A stretch of 64,000 nucleotides of DNA, taken from positions 9,114,001-9,178,000 of the forward strand of contig JANTQA010000029.1 in the NCBI GenBank assembly GCA_027625915.1, read 5' to 3'. Both the position numbers and the translations under genes were made by a program. Each line of letters starts with the position of its first letter. Position 1 is the first letter of the stretch. Under the pieces are notes generated by a model that searched no databases, was not told where the DNA came from, and saw only the letters and a program-made list of their open reading frames with translations. Origin of the DNA: Anaeramoeba flamelloides. Its lineage: Eukaryota > Metamonada > Anaeramoebidae. Shown piece by piece: positions 12,095 through 24,168 of this stretch.

Positions 12095-12491
12095 TGTATC
12101 AGGTATCAATTATCAAGTTGATAGTTTGAAATATATTACAATTATCAAATAATAATATATTTTATTTTATTTTTAATTTATGTTACCAAACTAATTTTTG
12201 ATACATTTTTATAAAAATTGGATGGTTTCTTACAAATTAAGTTCGTTCATTAGATTACATTGTTAATAATAACCATGAATTTATATATCCTTTATCATTA
12301 CAAATACATTAATTGCCTTTTAATAAATAATTAATTAATTTCATAAAATATTTTAATATTACAGTAAACAATTTTTTGTTATCTATTGATTATCGCACAA
12401 TACTAAAGTTGGTTTATGATTAGAAATTAATTTTGAAAAAATAAAAATTTAAATTAAATTTGAAAAAAACAACATAAATTGTAAATATATA

Positions 12492-12689
12492 CAGTCAGTT
12501 TCACTTTTAAGGCACAAACTTTCAACGAAATTTAAGGCACAATAAAAATCTCAAATTAAGGCACAAATTTTGGAATTTAATTTTTTACAATTTATTTTAA
12601 CTAGAATTTGAATTTTGTGCCTTAATTTGAGATTTTTATTGTGCCTTAAATTTCGTTGAAAGTTTGTGCCTTAAAAGTGAAACTGACTT
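12492..12689. mobile_element. Family 2 palindromic element, copy 2
   Basis: The best-preserved copy. The left arm begins CAGTCAGTTTCACTTTT, the right arm ends AAAAGTGAAACTGACTT, and three AAGGCAC motifs in the left arm pair with GTGCCTT in the right arm. A TA precedes the left end. The arms pair over roughly 80 bp each. Confidence 0.9.
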
Positions 12690-15064
12690 TATTCTACAGA
12701 ATTACCCAATAAAAAATTGTATTTTCTTTTTATATTTTAAAATTTGGTAGATTTTTTTAACCAAGCAATTTTTAATTTAAATTAATTTATATGAGCTCAA
12801 GTCTGATTAATCACGAATTTTTATTTTTTATTTTTCAAAGTGGTCAATTTTTAAATTTTTAAAAATAATAAAATATAACTGAGGATTTGACGATATCTTT
12901 GCTCAAAGTCACAATAAAGCTTCAAAAATTGTTCGAATATTCATTATCAAATCGCGATCTTGTAGAAAATCTCAATAATCAATAATATTGTGATTATAAC
13001 ACAAATCATGATATTCAAGAAATCATGACAATCGTCTTTAAATTGTTTTAAATGGTAAAATATTTTAATAAAAAAAATAAAAAGGTGATATAATTATTGA
13101 TTGTTTTGAGGACTGATTCAATAATATTTTTAAAAAGAAAAATTTTGTTTGATTAAAAAAATAGATACTTTAAAAAAATTAATTCTTATATTAAAATTAG
13201 AAAAAATATACTTGATTTAATCTAGGATCAGATCAAATAGTTTTTTTGTATTTTATTTTAATTTGATTTACATATGGATCAATCCTTTTCTATCAACAAA
13301 TTCAATAAACAATGCTATATAAAATAGCTTATCAGTCAATCTTGGTTTGTAAATCTCTTTAAATATAAAGGCTTCTAAAACAATTTACCCTTTATCTGTA
13401 TTTTAAAGAGAGTGTTCCTTGGGTTACAGCATTTTTAACATTCCATTGAAAGCTAAAAGGAGTTTTTTAACTATTCAAAAACTTTTACAACAACCTAGTC
13501 ACAATATCACCAATTATTAAGATTCTTTGTACATTAGTTTTCTTATTGTTATTGTTCTTCTTCATATATTTTACATTGTTCAGAAAACACAACTCAAGTT
13601 TTCAAAGGTTTTTTTTTGATCGATCATCAATAAGGAAAAGTTACTCATAATTATTTTATGTTATTTAACTTTTCAAGGTAATTATTCATTTTAAAAGAAT
13701 ACATCTATTTTATATTTGGGCCATTGTTGAAATACACGATTATTTCTTTGATCATAAAATAAATAAAAAATTTAAAAAAAAAAAAAAATGACACGAAAAC
13801 ATTTTTTTTTCAATCTACAAATAGGCCGATTAATTTATCAAAGTTATATGTCTTTCAAAAATTTCAAACACTTGAAGATACTTTGAAAATCTGAAAAACA
13901 CTTTATAAAATTTTGAAAGGGAAAAATAATTATAAAAAGTATGTTGTTTTGTAAAATTAATCCGTTTTTTTATAAAGGCGATTTCAAAAAAATAATTTAG
14001 TTGATCACTTTTTTTATTTTATCACGATAATCTAGATTATCACAATTTTATGATTTTTCTCAATATAGTAGGATTAATTGCGAGTTTTTCAGAATTTTGT
14101 GAATTTATTGCTAATCTTAAGATAATAAAATATCATAAAAACTTCCAATAAATAATATTATTTAATCATAAATTAAGACAATAAATAAATTTCACTAATT
14201 TTAAGAGTCACAAAATTATGACAAATAACAATTTTAATATCAATTCTTTAACATAATGAGTTAATATTTTAATAAATATTATGTTGGAATATATAATTGT
14301 TGATTATAGTTAAAAAAAGAACCCATTAAATTTTTACTTAAAAAATTATCAAGAAACATTAAATATAATAATTTAACTCGTTTTTTCACATCTTTTATTT
14401 AATAATAAACACTTTTTCTTTTTTTTTATTATTCACTTCTGAATGGAAATACTTTTGTAAGTAAAAATTTTGAGAAACAAACACCATTTTAGTTCGAAAC
14501 ATTTTTCAAAATATTTTTTTGATTCGATTTTTGATTATATTCATCTAATTTAACTTTGAATGAAATTATTGAAAAAAAAACCGTAAAAAATAATTTGAAA
14601 AAAAAAGAAATAATTGTGAAAAAATTAATTAAAAATTTATAATTATTTATTTTACAATTTAATTTTAAATTTATTATTTCGACACAAACAATTCCACCTT
14701 ATAAAAAATTTTTTATGAAGAATAAATTCAAAAAAAATCAAAATTTCCTTAAAAATTTTCCTTTAATCTATGAAACAATATTCATTTTTTTTTATTATTA
14801 TTTATTTTGATTAGAATATTTGAAAATTAAATTTCTAAAAAAAGGTTTTTTTAGTTGAAAAATAATCAATATAAATAAGCCGAGAAATTTAACAGTACAT
14901 TCTTTTACTATAATAAAATTTTAGAATAGGAATTAGAAAAATCTTTCTAGTATATCCTCTGGCTGAAAAAAAAAAAAACAATTCACTCTTGATACAAACA
15001 CATTTCTTTGTCAAAGTTGATTTTTAATGTTTGAATTTACGAGATAATATTTGTCAAAAACATA

Positions 15065-15260
15065 CAGTCAGTTTGACTTTTAAGGCACAAACTTTCAACG
15101 AAATTTAAGGGACAAAAAAATCTCAAATTAAGGCACAAAATTTGTAATTTTTTTTTTACAATTTATTTTTACTAGAATTTGAATTTTGTGCTTTAATTTG
15201 AGATTTTTTTTGTGCCTTAAATTTCGTTGAAAATTTGTGCCTTAAAACTGAAACTGACTG
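15065..15260. mobile_element. Family 2 palindromic element, copy 3
   Basis: CAGTCAGTTTGACTTTT at the left and AAACTGAAACTGACTG at the right, each next to TA. The central AT-rich loop and the ACTAGAATTTGAATTTTGTG core match copy 2. Confidence 0.9.
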
Positions 15261-16285
15261 TAAAATTAACATATTTTATTTGCTTGTTATTTGATTTATT
15301 TCAACAATTTACTCTAAAAAAGATTTAAAAAGAAATTATAATTTGACAAAACCAAAAAAATGTAGAATAAAAACTTGAAAAAAAAAAAAAAAAAATAGAT
15401 CTCATACTCTAATTTACTTTATTTTACTGTTAAAACAATTGAAGTGGCAAATTATGTCTGAATTTCAAAGTTTCAATAAATTACAACACTCAAAAATTCT
15501 TTTTTTTCAATAAGATTCCATAATATTTTCTTTAATTTTTTTTCTTCATACAATAAATAATTTTCACATAAATGATTGAAATGTAGAAATATGAAATCAC
15601 AAAAAATATAAAATAGAAAAATTGATTTTTTAAATAATTATTGGCAAATAAAAAATTAGATACTTTCAACCTTGGCTCTGATTTTTTTTTCTTTTTGAAT
15701 TTTTACAAAAAAAAATGTTTCTGATGATTAAGAAAATGTTGTGAAGTAAATGATAAAAAAACAATGAAAAAAAAAATTTTAGATTGCTTGGAATGCAATC
15801 TGATCACATAATAAGGAAAAAAAATTATTGATATCATTTTCACAATTTATATATTTTGTTAATTTACTCTACATATTGTTACCACTTTTGTGAATGGTAT
15901 TCAAAAAAGAGATTTCATGAGAATGATATTAATATCCCCCATAAAAATAAATAAATCTTTTCCATAGGATATTGTATTCAATGAAATAACAAAAATATAT
16001 TTTTTTTTTAATTGTGAGATTTTATTTTTCAAATTTTTTTCAAAAAAGGGTAAAAGGATGATTGATAAAATTTTGAAAATGCGGTATCTCATAAGTTATT
16101 TTTTTAAAAAAAAATCAAAATAATATACTCGATTATTATAATAATTTGAAAATTCCAGAAAAGCTTGAAGATTATTAAACAATTATTTTTACAAATTATT
16201 TAATTCACATTACATTTATGGTGAAATTGACTTTTCTTTTAAGAAAATATCTTATTACATGAAAGTAAATTATTCGAAAAATAAT

Positions 16286-16426
16286 TTACAGTTTAAAGGG
16301 AATATAACCGTCTGGTATATCATAAACTTTTAAATGGGAAACTCTATTATCTTTGTCGCACTTTTTGACCACCATAATTTTATTCCCAGCTGTTATTACG
16401 ATTATTAATAACAACACATTTGTTGA
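16286..16426 (-). pseudogene. Orphan coding-like terminal exon, unrecognised
   Basis: On the minus strand, after a possible TTTTAAG acceptor, 46 codons run to TAA with clear protein character: a hydrophobic start (VLLLIIVITAGNKIMVV), then KKCDKDNRVSHLKVYDIPDG and YIPFKL at the end. The strand-turn-strand look with HLKVYDI suggests a beta-propeller type repeat, but this is a guess. The only room for upstream exons before the divergent Rag gene is about 480 nt, where I find no convincing partner. It may be a remnant of a larger gene. Confidence 0.3.
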
Positions 16427-16909
16427 CTTAAAAGTATATTGGATTAATTATTATTAGTAAAAATTTAAAATTTATCTGTAAAATCGGTTTTCACAATCCA
16501 AATTAGAAATTTACCAATAAAAGTTAGAAAAATAAAAATACTTTATTACACCTAATTTTCCACTTCATTTTATGATTTAAGAGAACATGTAGTAAAAATA
16601 TCAATACAATAGAATTTAAACTAGAAAGTAAGTGAAACCAGAGGTAAATAAAATTCATTTTCATTTATCTTTTTCTGTTCTGAATTTCGAAAAATTGATT
16701 ATTCAAAAAATCTACTTTGGACTTTTCATAAAATCCTCAAATATACAATCTTTTGACTTTCCTTCAATTTAAATCTTTGAAATCATTTTTGTTGATCTTT
16801 TTGTTCTATTTTAACCCTCAAATAACATAAAATAAGTATGGCCCTTAAATAATTATAACTTGAACTTGCCGACAAGAATATCATTTTTTTTTCAAAAAAG
16901 CTCTTTTTC

Positions 16910-18303
16910 ATGGACGACGTAAAAAAGAAACTATTGTTAATGGGAGCAGGTGGATCTGGAAAGTCATCAATGAGAACAGTTATATTTTCAAATTATCTTT
17001 GTAAGTCTTCTTTTTTTTTGTTCCACCAGTTTGTTTGGAATTTTTTGTTGTATTCAAAACCTTTTTTTGTTTTGAATCTTAATCTTGCGATCATTTTGTT
17101 TTTTTATTTTCTTGTGGGTGGAAATTATAATTGTTGGTGAATGCTAATTACCAAACATAATTTTTAAAGCAAATGAGACACACAATTTTAGTGCAACACC
17201 AAATGTTGAACACACTAATGTTAAGTTGTTAGGAAATTTAACCTTAGGCTTATGGGACACTTCAGGACAAAAATTGATAATGGACAACTATTTTACCACT
17301 CAACGTGAACATATTTTTAAAAATGTTGCAGCTTTAATTTATGTTATTGACGTCTCTTCAAATGAACCTAACCAAGTAATTTTCAGAGTTTTTTTTTTTT
17401 TTCTTTTTTTTTTTTGATTCCAAAATTTGAAAAGAAAAAGTGAATTAATTTTCGAATACGATCACAAACAAAGATCCAAATTAAATCGGCGTACTCACCC
17501 ATTATTAACCATTTCCTTATTAACAATTAAACCAAAAAAAAAAAACGAAATAACACCCAAACAAATCGAACACAACATATCAAATTATTGAATTAAAAAC
17601 AACCAAACCTTTACTTCATAATTTCACTCAACAAAACTAAACTCAAAAAAAGGATTTAGAATTGTTTAAAAATTGTTTAGAGGCACTTAAACAGTATTCT
17701 AAAAAGGCAAAAATCTTTTGCTTGATCCATAAAATGGATCTTAAAACAGAAAAAACAAGAAGAGAAATCTATTTTGATAAAAAAAAAGAAATTGAAGAAA
17801 TCGCAAAGGGAATCAAAGTTCGGTGCTTTTCAACATCCATTTGGCACAAGTCTCTCTATTTTGCATGGGCAAAGATTGTATATTCCTTAATTCCAAATGT
17901 TGATCTTATCAAATCAAATTTAGAAAAATTTTGTAAAATTATTGGGGCTAAAGAGGTTGTGCTCTTTGAAAAAAATACATTTTTAGTCATGTGCTATGCA
18001 AGCGTCCAAGAAAATTCCTCAAATAAGGAACAAAGGCCAGTGAAATTTGAAAGAATTTCAGGGATTGTTAAGCAATATAGGGTCTGTTGTCGAAAGGCTA
18101 AAACTAAATTTAGTTCTCTTGAAATTAGACACAATAATTTCCTTGCAATCTTTCAAGAATTCACTTCAAATACTTGCATTTTAGTTGTTGCCAAAGAAAC
18201 CGAAATTGAACCAGAAATAATAAAATTAAATATTAACAATTCAATAAACCAATTTGAATTGTTATTCCATAAGGTTAAAATGAAAAGTTCAAAAAAAAAA
18301 TAA
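16910..18303 (+). CDS. Rag-family small GTPase, RagA/B-Gtr1 type
   Basis: RagA/B (yeast Gtr1) pairs with RagC/D (Gtr2) and recruits TORC1 to lysosomes or vacuoles when amino acids are available. Three exons are inferred: 16910-17000, 17170-17375 and 17653-18303 (introns 169 and 277 nt; donors GTAAGT and GTAATT). The spliced product is 315 aa, against 313 for human RagA. Seen: P-loop GAGGSGKSS (12-20), SATPNVEHTNV with the switch-I Thr40, WDTSGQ (59-64), NYFTTQREHIF, FCLIHKMDL for the G4 motif and STSIW near G5. The C-terminal roadblock-like half keeps IPNVDLIKSNLEKF and the EFTSNTCILVV strand. DTSGQ replaces the DCGGQ common in RagA. The third-exon start at GATTTAGAA is chosen because it keeps phase 0 and restores the family alignment. 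Family and subclass are secure. Confidence 0.93.
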
Positions 18304-18521
18304 CTTTTCCCATAACCTTTTATTTATATTAATTTTACCATAACACAAAGTTTATTAAACTTACTTTTATTATTTTTTAATCAAATTTTTGTTTTTTTAT
18401 TAAAAATTTTTTATTTTTTATTTTTTATTTTTTTTTTTTTATGTACTGGTTTATATTATTTTTTTTTTGACCAATTTCTAAATAAGGATTCCTTATCTAG
18501 AATAAGTTTAATATGGAAATA

Positions 18522-18616
18522 AACAGGGTCTTTCAAATCGAGGTAATTGACAAAAAATTTTCTTAATCTCTATTAAATTTAGGTAAAAAAATTTAATAGA
18601 GATTAGTCCCTTAATC
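18522..18616 (-). repeat. Family 4 short hairpin repeat, copy 2
   Basis: Reverse complement of the unit at 6119-6212: GGTCTTTC, then CTCTATTAAATTTAGGTAAA, the paired ATTTAATAGAG and GATTAGTCCCTTAA. It lies about 220 nt downstream of the Rag GTPase stop codon. Confidence 0.75.
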
Positions 18617-18619
18617 AAT

Positions 18620-19640
18620 TCTAGAAGTAATACCAAATTAGAACCATTTACTTTTTGAAACGTTAACAATTGTTTATAAATTACAATTCCCACATAAAAC
18701 AAAAGAATAAATAATTATCAATAAAAATGAATAAATAAATTTAGTCAAAATTTTTTCAGAGAGCACACCAAAAAAATGCCATGATAAATTTGTTTAAATT
18801 CTAAACCCCAATTCAAAATTTTTAACACACCAAAATTCGATTTGTGAAAAAAAAAAACTTATTTAATCAATTCAAGAAGATTTACCTAATTAGAACCATT
18901 CACAAATTGAAATGTTAACACTTTTTTATAAATTACAATACTCACAAAACAATAAATAAATAATTATCAATACTAATAAATCATGGGTGTATTAAAAATT
19001 TTGGAGAGAGCAAAACAAAAAAATACATTAGTAAATTTGTTTAAATTTTATTAGGAATATTGATCCATCAAAGGTTAGATACTACCAACTAATTTTATTT
19101 GAGTTCTTCTATTTTGTACAACTCAACTTTAACCTAATATCGATGGTTGAAAAAAATTTTGATCCAACGAAACAAATTACGTAATTCAAACAATGAAATG
19201 AAAACAAAAACTAAAAGATGAAAAAATGATTTTCATATTTTACAAAAATCAAAATTATCTCCAATTTCAATGAAATTGTATTATTGTGATTATTTGGAAC
19301 GTTTTAGCTATGTGGAAAATTTTGAATTTTAGTTTATTAGGAATTATCGATCAATTAAATGATTAGATATCATCAACTAATTTTATTTGAGTTCTTCCAT
19401 TTTGAACAAATCAGCTTTAACCTAATATCAATCATCCTTTGAAAACTTTTTTATACATCAAAAAAAAACAGATCGAATGCAACTGGGAAAAATGAAATGA
19501 AAAAAAAAATAAAAAATTTATAAAATGATTTGAATATTTTACTAAAATCAAAAATTATTTCTAAATTGAATGGGAATTGTATTATTGCCATTCTTTAAAT
19601 TGTTTTTGCCGTATAAAAAATTTTGAATTTTCATTAGAAT
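18620..19640 (+). repeat. Family 5 repeats, partial tandem cluster
   Basis: Two versions of the AATTAGAACCATT...TACAATxCTCxCA...AATAATTATCAATA block occur at about 18636-18806 and 18888-19060. Two versions of the following ATTAGGAATxATxGATC...AACCTAATATC block occur at about 19050-19330 and 19335-19635. The units are diverged. The same blocks occur at 7586-7900 (-), 33860-34130 (+), about 38345-38490 (+) and 52140-52490 (-). No coding frame or terminal inverted repeat was seen. Confidence 0.65.
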
Positions 19641-22600
19641 AATCAAACATTTTTTATTTATTCTTTATAATATTGGCCTTGTAATTGATTTACCAAATAA
19701 ACAAAATATATCATAATATTATAGAGACATATATCATAAAAGAGAACATTAATTTAGATTAAAGATATATCCAATTACCATGAATTCATTCAATACTTGA
19801 TGGGAATCTTGTCAAAAATAAAAGAAATTGTTTAATTACTCTTCTTTTAATTAAAAAATTTTATATATCACAAAAAACAGATCTTGAATTTGAAAAAATT
19901 CAAACAAGAAAGAATAAAATCAATACGATATCAGTGCTTAAAAATATAATTAACAGAAAAAAAAAATTAAGAGTATTTTTAATTTCAAAAATTCAAATTG
20001 AGACAAAAATCAAAAGAAAGATCCCAATTAACAGAAATTCATTTTTTCACAAAAAAAAAAAAAATACTCCTTTATTGTTCTCTATTTTCAAATAATTAAA
20101 TATCTTCAATTGTGAAAAAAAAATGTTTTCTTTTAGTGTAAATAAATTTAATTTGTGATTATTTGGTAACTTTCTACCCCTTATAAGCTAAGGATTTCGT
20201 AATATTCTTGAAGTATTATAATAACTCATTTGAAAAACCAATAAAGTAAAAAAGGTATTCTAAGATCCTAAAAAGCTCTAAAAATGACACTTCGTAAATT
20301 AACTTAATTAATTATAATCAAAATTATAATTCACAAACATTCCAATTGGAAATTGAGTGTTACTCTTTGATTATTTTTTTTCGAAAAATTTCCTAATTTT
20401 CCATTAATTTTTTTAGAAATCGATCTTACCTCACAAACTGATTTGTTTTTCATTTTGATTAGTCGATCAAAAAAATTTAAAAAAAAAATATTTTTCAAAA
20501 TTCATTAAAAACGTTTTTTTTTCTGTGTATTGGCTAGATCTTTAAATTCTAAATATTTTGGATTCAATTTGAAATAAAAAAAAAGGAAAGATAATAGTTA
20601 TTTAAAAGATATTTTTGGAGATATGGTTGTTATAATTTTATTATTATGTTTTGATATAATAAATTATACAAACAAAATGAAATTCTTTTTCTTTTTTACA
20701 TGTTTTTGTTGAAAAACATGAAAAATATTTTACTGAAAATAATTTATTTTTAAATTATATATTTTTTAAAAAAACATTTCTTTGATATTGTGACAATACA
20801 ATTTTCTGATTTGGTTATTTCATGATGTTGATTTCAACCAGATCTTTATAAAACAATTCAAATTATCTTTCATTTTAGACAATTGGTATATTTTTTTTTT
20901 CGTTTATCATTTTTCTAGAATCAACATCAAATTGGAAATCACATTATTTTATCACAAGTTAGAAACTCATTTTGGGTAGTTTTAATGTTTGGAAATTCTG
21001 AATATTTTAAATATGTTTCTTTAATTATTAAAATTAAAAAAACACATTAATAGGGTAAGTACATTTTTCAATTTTTTTGTGCCACCATTTATGGAAAACT
21101 GAAACCCTTCAAATCATTAGTTTAACCAAATATATTAATATTTTAACCAATAAAAGAGAGGAATATATCCTAGTATAAGATATTTTCATATCAACAAAAA
21201 AAATTAAATCAAAATAAAATCAAAAACTTGAAAAACCTAAAAGAACTTTTTGAAAGTAGAATTATGCATTTTTCTTTTAACCATGCACTACAAGGAAAAT
21301 TTAAACACCCAAAATAAAAGTTAGCCAAAACTATAAATTGGATTTCAGTTATACTTCTCTTATCAATTATTTTTTCAAAGTTATCATAATTTTATATAAT
21401 AAAAAGCGGATTGCTATTAAAATCATGGAAACCCGAATACCCCCCTTTTCAAAAATACCGACTTTTGAAAAAAACACCTATTTTTGGGGTATTTTTTAAA
21501 TTTTAAAAGTTGAAATGAATTAATTTTTAATTGAACATTAAGATTGAAAAAATAATAAATGTTAAAGCAATTTCCAGAAAACAATCGGGAATGTATATGA
21601 AAAGTCAAACATCGATTAAAATAAAATGATAAAAAATATACCAAAAACAGATAAAAAATCAGATTTTCAATTTAATTTAGCGATATCTTTTGATTGAAAT
21701 ATTTTGTGCTATTTTTAAAATTGAAAAATTTGTTTCTTTTTAGACTATTAAAAAAATACATGAAAATACTCTCTCTAATAAGTCAATTAAAAAATTCAAA
21801 AATTTTACAATTAAAATTGAAAAAAGTATTAACTAAAAAATTTCATTTTTTTTACAATTCCTTTTAATATCTATTAAAGTTGTAAACCTTTTTGAAAATT
21901 TTTATGTATAATAATGTTTATTATATGAATGTATTTTAAAAATATAAAATTTAGACATTTTTTTTTGAAAAAAATTTCCTTGTCTTGTGGTAAACTATTT
22001 CTTTAATTAATCATTTCTCTCAATAAATAAATAAATAAAGTTAATTTTATTTTGACTATCTGAGAAAAAAAGTGAAAAATAAACAAAATTTCCATAAGAT
22101 TTTTACTACAAAAACTATACTGAAAATGAATAATCAGCTCAAATTAATCAAAAATGAAACAAATTACATTCAATAAATAATTCATTTATTATGATCAATT
22201 ATGTCTAAAAAAAAGACTATTTAGATAAATTTTTATTATCAAAACCCAATTAGGTGAGACGTAAATAGTGAAAATATTCCATTTTTTATCTAATTTTTTT
22301 CCTTAATCAATCCAAATAAAAAAATCTTGCAAAAAAATAGTATTTCATAAACTATTTATATGTTTAATCCACCATTTTGTCTATATTTATTTTTTTCTTT
22401 TATTTATTGATCTTAATTTTCAAGTTCTTATTTGGTTTACAATTAAAAATTCATTGAACTTTTTTTATGAACGAATATCAAAATATGATTCTAAAATAAG
22501 GTATAACTTCTTAATAGGAATATTTTCTTTCTTTTTATCAAATAGGGATTAATTAAAAGTGATTTTTTAACGAATATATATCAAGAATCATTTCATTTCT

Positions 22601-22742
22601 ACAAATACTTTCCCTTTAGAAGTGCTGGAAAGTGTTAGAATGTTTTAGAAATGATCTAAAAGTATCTGAAAGTTTAAAAATGTTTGAAGCTAACTAAAGT
22701 AAGAAGATTTTTAAAAGTAGCATACAGGAAATTTGCTTTCAT

Positions 22743-22777
22743 TTTTTTCACTTTTTTCACTTTTTTCACTTTTTTCA
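22743..22777 (+). repeat. 9-bp tandem repeat just upstream of the CFAP410 start
   Basis: Almost four copies of TTTTTTCAC end three bases before the ATG at 22780. A transcript would carry it in the 5' leader, or it could be part of the core promoter. It is in frame and would be translated as a Phe/Thr-rich stretch if an upstream non-ATG start were used, which is unlikely. Confidence 0.85.
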
Positions 22778-22779
22778 AA

Positions 22780-23499
22780 ATGTTGACAATTGAAAAAGTT
22801 TTGAAAGACTGTCCTTCAAACACTGACATATCACAATTAGCAAATTTAAATTTGTGGGGAGGAGGGTACGCTGATGTCTCTTTAATTTCCCAAATGAAAA
22901 ATCTCGAAGTGATTACACTAAGCCTTAACCAAGTGAAAACACTCAAACCTTTTTCAAATTGCACAAAGCTACGTGAACTTATTATGAGGAAAAATAAAAT
23001 CTCGGATCTCCGTGAATTAAAGTACCTTGGGAACTTGAAACACTTAACTTCTCTGTGGTTAAAAGAAAATCCTGTTGCGTATGATCCAAATTATAAACAA
23101 ACAGTAATTCAAATTTTGCCACAATTAAAGAAGCTTGATGGCAAGAAAGTTTCGGAAATTAAACTATTAGATCAAAATTTAAAACAACAACAACAACAAC
23201 AACAGCAAGAACAAGAACAAGAACAGAAACAACAAGAACAACAAAAGCAACAAGAAAAATTAGAAAAACATATTAAAGTCCAAAAAAAACGAGAAAAACT
23301 AAAACATAATAAATCAAAACCATTTTCAAGAAAAAAACCAAAAACAAAAAAAAAATCAGAAAAACAGGACCACAAGTCAAATTCAAACACACTAAGTGCA
23401 GTGCTATTATTAGTTGATGAGTTAGATCAAAACGAATTACAGCTTTTAGCAAATAAAGTTAAAAAAAGATATAAAGAATTGTCGCTTTTAAAAAATTGA
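22780..23499 (+). CDS. CFAP410: CFAP410 (C21orf2) orthologue, leucine-rich repeat ciliary protein
   Basis: A 239-aa, intronless protein. CFAP410 is a basal-body/cilium protein that works with NEK1-type kinases in animals. The N-terminal region (about 15-125) has SDS22-like leucine-rich repeats: ISQLANLNLWGGGYADVSLI, LEVITLSLNQVKTL, LRELIMRKNKISDL and SLWLKENPVA, closing with LPQLKKLDGKKVSE. This matches the human order, including LEVITLS and the LWL.ENP cap. A Gln/Glu/Lys-rich linker (about 133-200) contains poly-Q. The final about 35 residues (TLSAVLLLVDELDQNELQLL and on) match the conserved C-terminal helical bundle of CFAP410 (LSAVLLLLRELD in human). ATG at 22780 is the only start giving a normal N-terminus. 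Stop is TGA, the only TGA stop among the solid genes. Both ends of the family are present, so orthology is well supported. Confidence 0.9.
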   Translation: MLTIEKVLKDCPSNTDISQLANLNLWGGGYADVSLISQMKNLEVITLSLNQVKTLKPFSNCTKLRELIMRKNKISDLRELKYLGNLKHLTSLWLKENPVAYDPNYKQTVIQILPQLKKLDGKKVSEIKLLDQNLKQQQQQQQQEQEQEQKQQEQQKQQEKLEKHIKVQKKREKLKHNKSKPFSRKKPKTKKKSEKQDHKSNSNTLSAVLLLVDELDQNELQLLANKVKKRYKELSLLKN

Positions 23500-23561
23500 A
23501 AAACAAAGGTATTAAAATAAACAAAAGCAATAAATCTTTTTTTTTTTCTCTCAAATCATCA

Positions 23562-24168
23562 CTACACTATGCAAAAATGATTTTTGGATTTTCAAGTTTT
23601 TTTTGAAAAAATTTGTTATTTTTTCATTAACTATCATACTTTTCTAGTATCCCCTCAAGGATCAAGAAGCTGACCGTATATTTGGTGTTTTGAATGACAA
23701 CAAATTCCATTTAATAAACCATTGGAGATGTTTGTGTTTGTTTGAATTTGCAAAAAGTATTTTCGAATTTCTCTTCAAGTTTCAACCCCAAATCAATTCC
23801 TTTCTTTTTTAAATACAATAGAATGTTAGTAAATACATCAAATTTATGGTCAAGTTTCTTGGTCCAGGGTCTTGGGCATAACAATAAAGGTATCACAGTT
23901 AATGAAAAAATCACAAATTTTAGTACAGTCAGTTCCACTTTTAAGGCACAAACTTCAAAGAAAATTTAAGGCACAAAAATAATATCAAATTAAGGCACAA
24001 AATTCAGATTCTAATAAAATAAATTGTGAGAAAAATAAATTCCAAATTTTGTGCCTTAATTTGAGATTTTTTTGTACCTTAAATTTCGTTCAAGTTTGTG
24101 CCTTAAATTTGAAACTGACTGTAAAAAAAAAAACATGAAAATTCAGAAATCATTTTTGCATAGTGTAG
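23562..24168. mobile_element. 607-bp TIR element carrying a nested family 2 insertion
   Basis: Perfect 22-bp inverted ends: CTACACTATGCAAAAATGAT plus two bases at 23562-23583, with the complement at 24147-24168. TA dinucleotides lie one base in from each end, so the unit may be TA-flanked with CACTATGCAAAAATG termini, as in Tc1/mariner-like MITEs. A family 2 palindrome (23926-24121) sits inside, leaving about 410 bp of original sequence. The interior 23640-23920 is less AT-rich and is open for about 50 codons in one + frame, with no recognised protein. It starts about 60 bp after the CFAP410 stop. Confidence 0.75.
23926..24121. mobile_element. Family 2 palindromic element, copy 4 (nested)
   Basis: CAGTCAGTTCCACTTTTAAG at the left and GAAACTGACTG at the right, both beside TA. 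It lies inside the 607-bp TIR element, so it inserted after that element or was carried by it. Confidence 0.88.

Larger units (their letters stand above)
12095..16285. other. AT-rich intergenic region
   Basis: No gene is visible. Two family 2 palindromes (12492-12689 and 15065-15260) stand out. The remainder is AT-rich spacer with stops in all frames; the short open frame at 15901-16092 (-) has random-looking composition. Confidence 0.6.
18304..22742. other. AT-rich intergenic region with tandem family 5 repeats
   Basis: No gene is visible between the Rag GTPase and CFAP410. The first 1.3 kb holds the family 4 hairpin and a family 5 cluster. From about 19650 to 22740 the sequence is AT-rich with stops in all frames, and I see nothing else assignable. 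Confidence 0.6.

Noticed and set aside
23172-23390. Cys/Phe/Ser-rich minus-strand frame opposite CFAP410
   Set aside because: It is the reverse of the poly-Q/K linker; the + strand is clearly the coding one.
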